From: an uncultured Novosphingobium sp.
GTDB taxonomy: Bacteria; Pseudomonadota; Alphaproteobacteria; Sphingomonadales; Sphingomonadaceae
NCBI GenBank assembly: GCA_946886075.1
Contig: CAMPHR010000076.1
Span: 1 to 5,818 of the forward strand
Length of the DNA stretch: 5,818 nucleotides
Reading direction: 5' to 3'
A program made the translations under genes and the position numbers. Below are positions 1-5,779 of this stretch, piece by piece. The notes under the pieces were generated by a model. It was given only the letters and a program-made list of their open reading frames with translations. It had not been told where the DNA came from and ran no database searches. The stretch's first letter is position 1. Each line of letters opens with the position of its first letter.

Positions 1-178
1 CGACCTCGCTGCCCGCTTCAAGGCACAACCATCGCGGTAACAATCGGGCGGTTACATTGGATCTCATCTGCATCCACACAGAAACTGGACAGGATGCACA
101 TGCAGGCAAAGGTTTCGGCCGGAGGTCTGGGGCCATTCCTGCGATAACAGGACTTAAATAAATGTTTTGTTCACTCAT
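1..178 (-). CDS. Small CxxC protein, unknown function, 3' end outside window
   Basis: This is an open minus-strand frame of 59 codons from ATG at 178-176 to the left edge, so the C-terminus is missing. It is missed by plain ORF calling because it has no stop in the window. It is supported mainly by an exceptionally strong ribosome binding site 9 nt upstream. The protein starts MSEQNIYLSPVIAG, then has a proline-rich stretch and a Cys27-x-x-Cys30 pair followed by Pro31 and Trp35, with a third Cys at 52. CxxC followed by Pro could bind a metal, but that is inference. I do not recognise the family. No membrane segment or signal peptide is visible. After about codon 37 another frame reads EIQCNRPIVTAMVVP and stops at 20-18, so a frameshift in this gene is possible. 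It is divergent from the exonuclease genes to the right. Confidence 0.6.
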   Translation of the reverse strand, partial: MSEQNIYLSPVIAGMAPDLRPKPLPACASCPVSVWMQMRSNVTARLLPRWLCLEAGSEV

Positions 179-187
179 ATATTTGAT

Positions 188-198
188 CTCCTCCTCCT
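188..198 (-). promoter_or_regulatory. Triple-repeat Shine-Dalgarno of the minus-strand CxxC gene
   Basis: Read on the minus strand this is AGGAGGAGGAG, ending 9 nt before the ATG at 178. It contains overlapping copies of the anti-16S match and is far stronger than the site of any other gene here. It fixes the start codon and argues that the partial frame is a real, probably highly translated, gene. Confidence 0.75.
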
Positions 199-228
199 AT
201 TAGATGGAATATGTTTTATAGTAGTCAA
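199..228 (-). promoter_or_regulatory. Possible sigma70-like promoter for the CxxC gene
   Basis: On the minus strand TTGACT (228-223) is followed after 18 nt by TCTAAT (204-199), a fair match to -35 and -10 boxes. Against it, transcription would start around 192, inside the Shine-Dalgarno, leaving almost no leader. A second AT-rich candidate -10, TATAGT at 239-234, lacks a good -35. The call rests on matching alone and is weak. Confidence 0.25.
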
Positions 229-405
229 GGCTCACTATAGTTAACATCCAAGGAATGATGCTATTGTTCTTCCGATGATCAACGTTGTGGTATTGGCAGG
301 GCGCGTACAACGCTTATATCAGTTGAGAGGTCGACGCAGGGATGGACCGCCCGCTGGATTGTCATCTAACGATATGTAGCTGCTGGCATCGCTGCGCGTA
401 GGCTA

Positions 406-413
406 AGTCGCGC
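406..413. repeat. Target site duplication, left copy
   Basis: AGTCGCGC directly abuts the left inverted repeat and is repeated exactly at 2916-2923 outside the right inverted repeat. Eight base pairs is the characteristic IS66-family duplication length. Confidence 0.95.
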
Positions 414-435
414 GTAAGCGAGGTCTGATGGCCGC
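414..435 (+). repeat. IS66 left terminal inverted repeat (IRL)
   Basis: It begins GTAAGCG, the typical IS66-family tip, and matches the reverse complement of 2894-2915 at 18 of 22 positions. The mismatches are at repeat positions 8, 11, 15 and 16. Confidence 0.93.
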
Positions 436-489
436 CTTGCCCGCCTTGCGTTTGACGGGCTGATTGCCGCTCTTTGAACGGGGTGGCGG

Positions 490-933
490 ATGTCGGACGA
501 GATCGAGGTTTCAGCGAGCGGTGCAGCAAGCACTCATACGAGTGGTCGTATGAGTAGTCGGATTGAGGTCGTTAGCCGGGTGTCGGGCCGACGGCGCTGG
601 ACGGTGGAGCAAAAGCTGGCGGTGTTGCGGGATGCGTTCGGCCCGGATGGCTGCGTGCGCACGGCCTGCGAACGTCATGATGTTGGCAGCGGATCGATCT
701 ACACCTGGCGGCGGCAGGCGATGTCCGGTGAGCTAGCCGGGGTGCGCAAGCTGGCGGAGTCGGCATTTGCGGAGGTGCAGATCAGCGAGCAGCCAGCCTT
801 GCCCGCGCCGACGGTTGCGGCACGCAGCGGCGGGGTGATCGGCATCGAGCTTCCGTCTGGCATCAGGGTGAGCGTGGACGCCACGGTCGATGCCGATGCC
901 CTGTCGCGGGTGATCGGCATCCTGACGCGATGA
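490..933 (+). CDS. tnpA: IS66 TnpA, helix-turn-helix accessory protein
   Basis: TnpA is the small accessory protein of IS66 elements, needed with TnpB and TnpC for transposition. The 147 residues have the family's size and plan. An arginine-rich start RRRWTVEQK (about 34-42) leads into a helix-turn-helix of the transposase IS3/IS911 type (about 36-75, ending IYTWRRQ). A variable linker follows, then the conserved C-terminal block GIELPSGIRVSVDATVDADAL (118-138). The start is not certain. ATG 490 has only a weak GGGGTGG upstream, while ATG 550 (Met21, MSSRIEVVS) matches the usual N-terminus of the family better and sits in a hairpin. Residues 3-11 (DEIEVSASG) loosely resemble 23-33, as if the 5' end had been extended by duplication. 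The stop overlaps the tnpB start (ATGA), implying translational coupling. Confidence 0.93.
   Translation: MSDEIEVSASGAASTHTSGRMSSRIEVVSRVSGRRRWTVEQKLAVLRDAFGPDGCVRTACERHDVGSGSIYTWRRQAMSGELAGVRKLAESAFAEVQISEQPALPAPTVAARSGGVIGIELPSGIRVSVDATVDADALSRVIGILTR
532..555 (+). promoter_or_regulatory. Perfect 10-bp hairpin at the alternative tnpA start
   Basis: ACTCATACGA (532-541), loop GTGG and TCGTATGAGT (546-555) form a perfect stem inside the first codons of tnpA. The right arm contains the ATG at 550, the alternative start. If transcribed, the stem would hide that start and could limit TnpA translation. As DNA it could be an operator. The function is inference; the symmetry is directly visible. 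Confidence 0.5.
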
Positions 934-1442
934 TCCCGCTGCCGCCCTCAACGCGGATATTCCTGGCCTGCGGCGCGACAGACATGCGCAAGGGTTTTGA
1001 CGGCCTTGCCGTGATGACGCAGCAGGTTCTGGAGCAAAGCCCGCATTCCGGCGCGCTGTTCGCCTTTCGCGGCAAGCGCGGCGATCTGGTGAAGCTGCTC
1101 TGGTATGACGGCCAGGGCATGTGCCTGTTTTCCAAGCGGATGGACCGGGGCCGGTTCGTGTGGCCATCGACCAAGACCGGGTCGGTGGTGATGACCGCGG
1201 CCCAGCTTTCCATGCTGTTGGAAGGCATTGACTGGCGGCGGCCGGAGCGCATTTTACCCCGTCACTCGCGGGCTAAAACGGCCATTTTCCGGTGCTTTTT
1301 CTGGCATTGCGGCCGCTGTTCCGCTATAGGATCGTGGTGTCGGACGCAGGCCTTTCCACCGCTGACAAAGACGCTCGGATCGCCGAGCTCGAAGCTGCTT
1401 TGGCGGCCGCCCACGCCGATATTTCTGCCCGTGACATCCTGA
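930..1442 (+). CDS. tnpB: IS66 TnpB, probable 3' frameshift extends the frame
   Basis: TnpB (IS66 Orf2 family) is the second accessory protein of the element. Residues 1-107 are a textbook match: DMRKGFDGLA (18-27), FAFRGKRGDLVKLLWYDGQG (44-63), then LFSKRMDRGRFVWP and LSMLLEGIDWRRPER. The family is usually about 115-118 residues, whereas this frame runs to 170 and its last 60 residues overlap tnpC out of frame. The likely original end is visible one frame over: after CGC at 1248-1250, positions 1256-1276 read TPSLAG and stop at TAA 1274-1276, giving about 115 residues. One T lost from the run at 1252-1255 explains this. Ribosomal -1 slippage on that run is a less likely alternative. The tail from residue 108 on is therefore probably not native. 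Confidence 0.88.
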   Translation: MIPLPPSTRIFLACGATDMRKGFDGLAVMTQQVLEQSPHSGALFAFRGKRGDLVKLLWYDGQGMCLFSKRMDRGRFVWPSTKTGSVVMTAAQLSMLLEGIDWRRPERILPRHSRAKTAIFRCFFWHCGRCSAIGSWCRTQAFPPLTKTLGSPSSKLLWRPPTPIFLPVTS

Positions 1443-2890
1443 TCGACACGCTGCGCGTGCAGATCGCGCGCCTCAAGCGGATGCAGTTCGGCAAGTCGTC
1501 CGAGAAGCTCGATACCCAGATCGCACAGCTTGAACTGGCGCTTGAAGAGCTCGAAGGCGAGGCCATTGTGGCCGCCGCGCGTCGAGGCGGTCCAGTAGCC
1601 ATCGATCGGCCATCGCCGGTTCGGGCACTGCCCGCCCATCTGCCATGCGAAGAGCAGCGGATCGAACCCGAGCAGGGCAACTGCGCCTGTCCCGACTGCG
1701 GCGGCGCGTTGCGGCCTCTGGGCCAGGATAGCGACGAGATGCTCGATGCCGTGCCGTTGCAGTGGCGCGTCGTTCGAACCATCCGGCCCAAGTATAGCTG
1801 TCGGTCCTGCGAGAAGATCGTGCAGGCGCCTGCGCCGGCAAAAGCCATTGCCCGGGGCAAGGCGACCTTCGGCACGCTGGCCCACGTCGTCGTCTCCAAG
1901 TTCGATCATCATCTGCCGCTTTACCGCTAGGCCGAGATCATGGCTGCGCAGGGGATCGAGATCGACCGCTCGACGCTGGCAGGCTGGGTGGGACAAGCAT
2001 CCGTGCTGCTCGACCCGATCATCAACCGTATCCGCGAGGTCGGCCTGACCGCCTCGAAGATCCATACTGACGATACCCCGGTTCCCATGCTTGATCCGGG
2101 CCGGGGCAAGATCGCGACCGGCAGGCTCTGGGCCTACGCCGTCGATGATCGCAGTTCCGGCGCCACGACCCCGTCGCTCGTCTGGTATGAGTTCACCACC
2201 GACCGCACCGGCGCGCATCCCCAGCGGCAGCTAGCCAACTTCACAGGCTTTCTCCAGGCCGATGGCTATGCCGGTTATGACAAGCTCTACGACACGAACC
2301 GGGTCACCGAGGTTGCTTGCTGGGCGCATTTCCGGCGAAAGATATTCGACATCCACGCCACCAAGCCAACGTCGCTCACCACTGATCTGCTGGAACGCAT
2401 CGGCCAGCTCTATGAGATCGAGGCAGAGGTTCGAGGCCAGCAACCCGATATCCGACGACGAAGCCGGCAGGACCGCACCCAGCCATTGATCGACGAGTTG
2501 CGCCAGGCACTTGACGATGCCCTGCGTCGCCTCTCCCCCAAGTCCGAGATGGCCAAGGCGATCGCCTATGGCCGCAAGCGCTGGGTGGCGCTCACGCGCT
2601 TCCTTGATGATGGGCGCCTGGAGATCGACAACAACATCGCGGAGCGCGCCATGCGCTGCGTGGCCCTGGGCCGTAAAAACTGGCTGTTTGCCGGATCGAA
2701 AGCAGGCGGCGATCGCGCCGCCGCCATCTATTCCGTCATCGAGACCGCAAAGCTCAATGGCCTTGAACCACAGGCCTATATCGCCGATGTCATCGCCAAG
2801 ATCGCTGGCGACTGGCCCGCTGCGCGGTGGGATGAACTCATGCCCTGGAACTGGCAGGCAGATCAGAAGGCGATCGCTGAAGCCGCCTGA
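1292..2890 (+). pseudogene. tnpC: IS66 TnpC transposase interrupted by in-frame amber codon
   Basis: TnpC is the DDE transposase of IS66. Codons are numbered from GTG 1292; GTG 1337 with AGG at 1328-1330 is an equally good or better start. Domains in order: a coiled-coil (about 27-90), the QFGKSSEKL motif (65-73), a zinc finger with Cys133/Cys136 and Cys170/Cys173, then the catalytic core. The core has IHTDDTPVP (acidic pair near 260-261), QADGYAGY (Asp324) and EIDNNIAERAMR (Glu451), followed by the usual GRKNWLFAGS and a C-terminus ending in the family style. Codon 213 (1928-1930) is TAG within LPLYR-stop-AEI, where the family normally has glutamine, so a single CAG-to-TAG change explains it. 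The remnants are a 212-aa N-terminal piece, carrying the coiled coil and zinc finger, and a 316-aa catalytic piece from ATG 1940. The reading frame is otherwise intact, so the lesion looks recent. Confidence 0.93.
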
Positions 2891-2893
2891 TCT

Positions 2894-2915
2894 GCGGCCT
2901 CCAGCCCACGCTTAC
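2894..2915 (-). repeat. IS66 right terminal inverted repeat (IRR)
   Basis: It ends CGCTTAC and pairs with 414-435 at 18 of 22 positions. It begins 3 nt after the tnpC stop codon. Confidence 0.93.
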
Positions 2916-2923
2916 AGTCGCGC
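2916..2923. repeat. Target site duplication, right copy
   Basis: AGTCGCGC is identical to 406-413 and directly follows the right inverted repeat, confirming the outer boundary of the element. Confidence 0.95.
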
Positions 2924-3262
2924 GCTGATCTTTGGCACCCCACCCTTCAACTGTGCACACTCGGGGCTAAGATCCTCGGAATAGTAAGTTACACTTGCAA
3001 CTGGGTATAATCTGGCCAATCGGGTGAGCATATGCACGCATAAGTTCTCACACATTGCTGCATATGGGATGCGAGATGCAGCTGTTGTGCATTGAGACTC
3101 GCCGCGCGGCACATCGTACTGCCGCTAGCTATTCTAAGATCATCTTGGTGATCAGCCATGCAGCATGCGTGGAAAACCGCACCGATGGCGCTTCCTGTGA
3201 TCGAGTTGATGAAGGGGAAAATGGTTTCTCTTCGGCTCGGTCGATAACAGGAGATATCGACC
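2924..3262. other. Right part of IS-split intergenic region, probable promoter area
   Basis: No convincing gene is present: frames here lack ribosome binding sites and read as low-quality peptides. The region should hold the promoter of the exonuclease genes. A perfect TATAAT lies at 3006-3011, but there is no good -35 at 16-18 nt. GCATATG occurs twice (around 3028 and 3060) and an 11-nt palindrome AAGATCATCTT lies at 3136-3146; these are possible operator elements, unproven. The last 24 bases form the start-site palindrome listed separately. Confidence 0.45.
3239..3262 (+). promoter_or_regulatory. 8-bp palindrome with Shine-Dalgarno in its loop
   Basis: GGTCGATA (3239-3246), loop ACAGGAGA (3247-3254) and TATCGACC (3255-3262) form a perfect stem ending directly before the ATG at 3263. 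The ribosome binding site AGGAG (3249-3253) sits exactly in the loop, 9 nt from the start. In RNA this is the layout of a translational operator, where a protein or stem stability controls ribosome access. In DNA it could bind a dimeric repressor. The sequence shows the symmetry; the regulatory role is inference. Confidence 0.6.
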
Positions 3263-4156
3263 ATGACAAAATTGAATATTGCAGGCAGCGGCGCTGCCGG
3301 ACCTGAACCATCGCCACCAGGCGGGGACTGGGACATCAGGATCCTACGCCGTGTCGGAAGGCTTGAGGATTTCCCCTTGGCCAAGGATCCGGTCGCGCCG
3401 ATTCGGCAGGTGGCGGTGGTGGACGTTGAGACCACCGGCATTGATCCGCTGCTCCACCAGGTCATCGACATCGCCTATGTCGTGCTGGCGGTCGATGCCC
3501 GCGGCGAGATCGTCGATATTGTGCGTAAGGGCCAGTCGCTTTGCGACCCTGGCATGCCGATCCCGGCCCGCATCACCATGCTGACGGGGCTTACCGATGA
3601 GCATGTTAAAGGAACAGCGATCGATCTTGATGCGCTCCAGCAGATATTCGCGACCGTGGACGTGTTCGTTGCCCAAAATTGCGCGTTCGATGCCGGCTTC
3701 CTGAGGCAGCTTCTGCCCTCCACCAAGGACGCCGCTTGGGCCTGCAGTCTGCGTGATTTCGACTGGCTGAAGGATGCGGGGCTGGATGGCCGGGCGCTGG
3801 GGCATCTGCTGATGCAGATCGGCTTCTTCAATGACGGACACCGCGCGCTCAACGATGTGATCAGCCTCATCCATCTGCTGGCCTGGCGTCTGCCAAGCGA
3901 TCAGACGGTGTTGGGCGCGTTACTCGCCAACGCTGAACGGGAAACTGTGCGGCTGGAGGCGACCGGTGCTGGATTTGGCAAGCGTTCGCTGCTCAAGGCG
4001 CGCGGCTATCGCTGGGACGTTGCCGCCAAGGTCTGGTGGATCGAGGTGACCTATGACGAACTGGACGAAGAGCGCCTCTGGCTGCAGCGTGAGATCACGC
4101 CCTTTGGCCCCTATCCACGCATTCGCCCCGTTACATGGCATCAGCGTCACCGCTGA
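3263..4156 (+). CDS. DnaQ-like DEDDh 3'-5' exonuclease with C-terminal extension
   Basis: This is predicted to remove nucleotides from 3' ends of DNA or RNA using two metal ions, as in the DNA polymerase III epsilon/PolC exonuclease family. All catalytic positions are present: Exo I VVDVETTG (Asp54, Glu56), Exo II QNCAFDAGFL (Asp143) and Exo III HRALNDV (His193, Asp198). The Exo II block has Gln138 where many relatives have His. The fold spans about residues 48-210. Residues 1-45 are a Gly/Pro-rich lead. Residues 230-278 form an extra basic/aromatic module (SLLKARGYRWDVAAKVWWIEV) that I have seen appended to stand-alone exonucleases but cannot name. It is not the chromosomal dnaQ by this architecture. 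The start is fixed by AGGAG 9 nt upstream, inside a palindrome. It is the first of three co-directional genes. Confidence 0.9.
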   Translation: MTKLNIAGSGAAGPEPSPPGGDWDIRILRRVGRLEDFPLAKDPVAPIRQVAVVDVETTGIDPLLHQVIDIAYVVLAVDARGEIVDIVRKGQSLCDPGMPIPARITMLTGLTDEHVKGTAIDLDALQQIFATVDVFVAQNCAFDAGFLRQLLPSTKDAAWACSLRDFDWLKDAGLDGRALGHLLMQIGFFNDGHRALNDVISLIHLLAWRLPSDQTVLGALLANAERETVRLEATGAGFGKRSLLKARGYRWDVAAKVWWIEVTYDELDEERLWLQREITPFGPYPRIRPVTWHQRHR

Positions 4157-4164
4157 ATGCTGAG

Positions 4165-4190
4165 GAGCGTGCGGCCTCCGCGGCACGCTC
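4165..4190 (+). terminator. Hairpin after the DnaQ-like gene, no T-tract
   Basis: GAGCGTGC (4165-4172) and GCACGCTC (4183-4190) form a perfect 8-bp stem around a 10-nt loop, 8 nt after the stop codon. No T-run follows, so it may attenuate transcription or protect mRNA 3' ends rather than act as a classical terminator. Confidence 0.4.
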
Positions 4191-4278
4191 AATCCCCAAC
4201 AGATGAAAAGAAGAATGAGCCCCACGGCAGAGTGGAAAAATGGCTCCAGCCCCAGGCTGAACCTTCAAAGGAAATGAA

Positions 4279-4824
4279 ATGACTATCACGAACGTTACAT
4301 TGCAAAACCATATGCTCTCGATCCGGGCGGAGATGGGCTACCCACTCACTGCTCCGGCTTGCCACACCCTGTCATGGTCGTCGGGAGGGCCTGTCGATAT
4401 CCAGGTCGGCATGGACCTTGCCCGGCTTGCCCAGATCAGGAGCCGCGACGTGATCTACGGTGCCTGGCATGCGCTCGAGCATGAGCGGCCGAGCGAATAT
4501 GTGCTGGCTCTGCGGCAGCCCCACACTGTCGACATCATTCGGAAATGCAGCTTCTATGCTGCCAATGAGACGGCTCCGCTCATCCTGATGTGCGAAGCGC
4601 GGGACGAGCATTATGTGCTAAACGACCGGCTGTTTCTTGAACGCCGGGCAGGGATGCCGGGGCGGCGGCTGGAACTTGGCAAGCGCCGTGCGGCGGAGCG
4701 GATCATCCACTCCCCACATGCCCGTCTCGATAAAATGCTCGACGGCGGCGGCATCATGCCGCGCGGCGGCGAGTATATGCCCACCTATGCCGAACCGTCC
4801 GAGACGGTGGTGATCCAGTTTTAG
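4279..4824 (+). CDS. Hypothetical protein, 181 aa, between two exonuclease genes
   Basis: I do not recognise this family. The frame is well supported: AAGGA at 4268-4272 lies 6 nt before the ATG, codon usage matches the flanking genes, and the spacing from the neighbours is 122 and 73 bp. The protein appears soluble, with no signal peptide or membrane segment. Visible features are a helical-looking middle (VGMDLARLAQIRSRDVIYGA, about 43-62), a hydrophobic strand-like run LILMCEA (101-107), then YVLNDRLFLERRAG and a basic stretch (about 122-141, rich in Arg/Lys) that could contact nucleic acid. It ends with a Gly/Pro-rich tail. Three cysteines (28, 90, 105) show no metal-site spacing. No catalytic motif is evident. 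Its position between two exonucleases suggests an accessory role in the same process, by inference only. Confidence 0.8.
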   Translation: MTITNVTLQNHMLSIRAEMGYPLTAPACHTLSWSSGGPVDIQVGMDLARLAQIRSRDVIYGAWHALEHERPSEYVLALRQPHTVDIIRKCSFYAANETAPLILMCEARDEHYVLNDRLFLERRAGMPGRRLELGKRRAAERIIHSPHARLDKMLDGGGIMPRGGEYMPTYAEPSETVVIQF

Positions 4825-4834
4825 CTGATCTTCG

Positions 4835-4860
4835 AGCCGACGGCGCTGCCGCCGTCGGCT
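4835..4860 (+). terminator. Strong 11-bp GC hairpin after the 181-aa gene
   Basis: AGCCGACGGCG (4835-4845), loop CTGC and CGCCGTCGGCT (4850-4860) form a perfect stem 10 nt after the stop codon. The following bases are GCCTCCCCCC, not a T-tract. It could be a terminator, an attenuator or an mRNA processing/stability element. It separates the 181-aa gene from the second exonuclease gene. Confidence 0.5.
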
Positions 4861-4897
4861 GCCTCCCCCCAATCAGGATATTTCAGGAGCAATTTCC

Positions 4898-5773
4898 ATG
4901 CACAATACACATGCCCTCCAGCCCAAGCCCCGCAGCTGGGTGATCATCGACATCGAAAGCGCCGTCACCGATGAAAGCGGTCACCGCCGTTATATGGCAA
5001 TGGAACGCTGGGCGCCTGCGCCCGGTAAGCCGTCGCGGCGCAGTTGCGAACGGAGCGCGGACCCGCTCCAAACGCCCAGGTGGATCTTCCAGACCATCGT
5101 GGCTGCAGCCATCATGATCCTGGTCGAGCATGATGATGGCAATGTTGACGTCGCCAGCTTCACCACCCTCAGCGCGCCTGAGTTGGACGAAAAAGGCGTC
5201 ATGAGCGGTATCATCGACGCATTGGCTGCAGCGCCGGACGCGGCGGAATTATGTTCATGGGCAGGCATGCTCCATGATGTTCCATTGATGTCCATGGCGT
5301 GTAAGCGCCACGGCCTGACCTATCCTCCAGGATGGCGCTGGCTGGGTTTTGGGGGCAACGATCCGGTCCGGCACCTTGATTTGGTACGCACCACGACAGG
5401 CGCCTTCAAGATGAAGCCGATTCATCTGGCCGAGGTGCTGGCGTCGCTCGACATTCCGGCCAAGATCACGGTTCCGGCCTATGCCGTTGCTCCGCTGATC
5501 AACCAGAAGCGGTGGGATCTTGTGCGAAGCGTGGTGGAGAATGACGTAATCAGCACCGCTTTGCTGCTGGCCCATTGGCGTAAGCTTCATGATCCGCGGA
5601 CGGAACTGCATGTCGTCAAAGACCGCATCCTCCGCCGGGTTGAGGAGACGCGGCCGGGCGCGCTCTATCTCCCAGAACTGAGCGCCTACCGGGCGCGGCT
5701 GTTTAGGGCGCAGCACAAGAAAGCGGAAGCGAGCATGGCGATGTTCGCACCGTGGCTCCAAGACGCCGCATGA
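4898..5773 (+). CDS. PolB-type DEDD 3'-5' exonuclease-like protein
   Basis: This resembles the stand-alone exonuclease domain related to DNA polymerase B (DNA_pol_B_exo2-like), from motif order rather than a search. Exo I is VIIDIES (Asp18, Glu20). Exo II is SWAGMLHDVPLMSMACKRHGL (Asp127), matching the family pattern of a small-residue loop, Asp, then a helix ending RHGL. A middle block HLDLVRTTTGAFKMKPIHLAEVLASLDIPAK (159-189) is typical of this family. Exo III is VVENDVISTALLL (Asp216). The Tyr expected four residues before the last Asp in DEDDy enzymes is Val212 here, so activity may be reduced or changed. The C-terminal 60 residues are basic and helical. The start is supported by AGGAG at 4885-4889, 8 nt upstream, and alternative starts would cut off Exo I. 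It is a different branch from the exonuclease at 3263-4156. Confidence 0.8.
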   Translation: MHNTHALQPKPRSWVIIDIESAVTDESGHRRYMAMERWAPAPGKPSRRSCERSADPLQTPRWIFQTIVAAAIMILVEHDDGNVDVASFTTLSAPELDEKGVMSGIIDALAAAPDAAELCSWAGMLHDVPLMSMACKRHGLTYPPGWRWLGFGGNDPVRHLDLVRTTTGAFKMKPIHLAEVLASLDIPAKITVPAYAVAPLINQKRWDLVRSVVENDVISTALLLAHWRKLHDPRTELHVVKDRILRRVEETRPGALYLPELSAYRARLFRAQHKKAEASMAMFAPWLQDAA

Positions 5774-5779
5774 GCAGGA

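Larger units (their letters stand above)
179..413. other. Left part of IS-split intergenic region, no gene seen
   Basis: This stretch is clearly AT-richer than the genes. It carries the ribosome binding site and candidate promoter of the minus-strand gene. I found no frame with start, ribosome binding site and plausible protein on either strand. A perfect 8-bp palindrome CAACGTTG lies at 280-287, and the arms TATAGT/ACTATA (217-222, 234-239) face each other. Either could be a regulatory site, but neither is strong. The last 8 bases are the IS target duplication. Confidence 0.5.
414..2915 (+). mobile_element. IS66-family insertion sequence, complete but likely inactive
   Basis: This is a full 2502-bp element bounded by GTAAGCG...CGCTTAC inverted repeats and a perfect 8-bp target duplication. 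It holds the family's three genes in order: tnpA overlaps tnpB by the ATGA junction at 930-933, and tnpC follows. The tnpC stop lies 3 nt inside the right inverted repeat boundary, so the element is compact, with no passenger gene. The intact duplication and termini indicate simple transposition to this site with no later rearrangement. tnpC is split by an amber codon (1928-1930) and tnpB looks frameshifted near 1251-1255. This copy should therefore need help from another IS66 copy to move. I do not assign an ISfinder name. Confidence 0.96.

Noticed and set aside
1251..1256. Classical X XXY YYZ slippery heptamer in tnpB
   Set aside because: The in-frame heptamer is C ATT TTA, which does not fit the pattern. 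Only single-site slippage remains possible, so mutation is preferred.
1262..2218. Long open frame of 318 codons on the minus strand
   Set aside because: It lies antisense to tnpC, whose sense frame has a full set of IS66 motifs. High GC creates long antisense frames, and no ribosome binding site or known motif supports it.
3006..3011. Perfect TATAAT as a promoter for the exonuclease genes
   Set aside because: There is no acceptable -35 at 16-18 nt (the nearest are TTGCAA at 5 nt and TTACAC at 11 nt), and it lies about 250 bp before the gene. It is noted only as a possibility.
2912..3112. Minus-strand frame ending AQLKGGVPKISARL next to the IS
   Set aside because: I considered it a remnant of another IS. 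Removing the IS66 lets it continue only about 12 codons (to TAG near 374), it has no good ribosome binding site, and I could not tie it to a family.
141..3253. Shared CGATAACAGGA at about 142-152 and 3242-3252
   Set aside because: One copy lies within the minus-strand coding frame and the other at a ribosome binding site. There is no extended similarity, so it is probably chance.
3055..3306. 83-codon plus-strand frame upstream of the DnaQ-like gene
   Set aside because: It overlaps the exonuclease start out of frame, has no ribosome binding site, and its peptide has no recognisable pattern.
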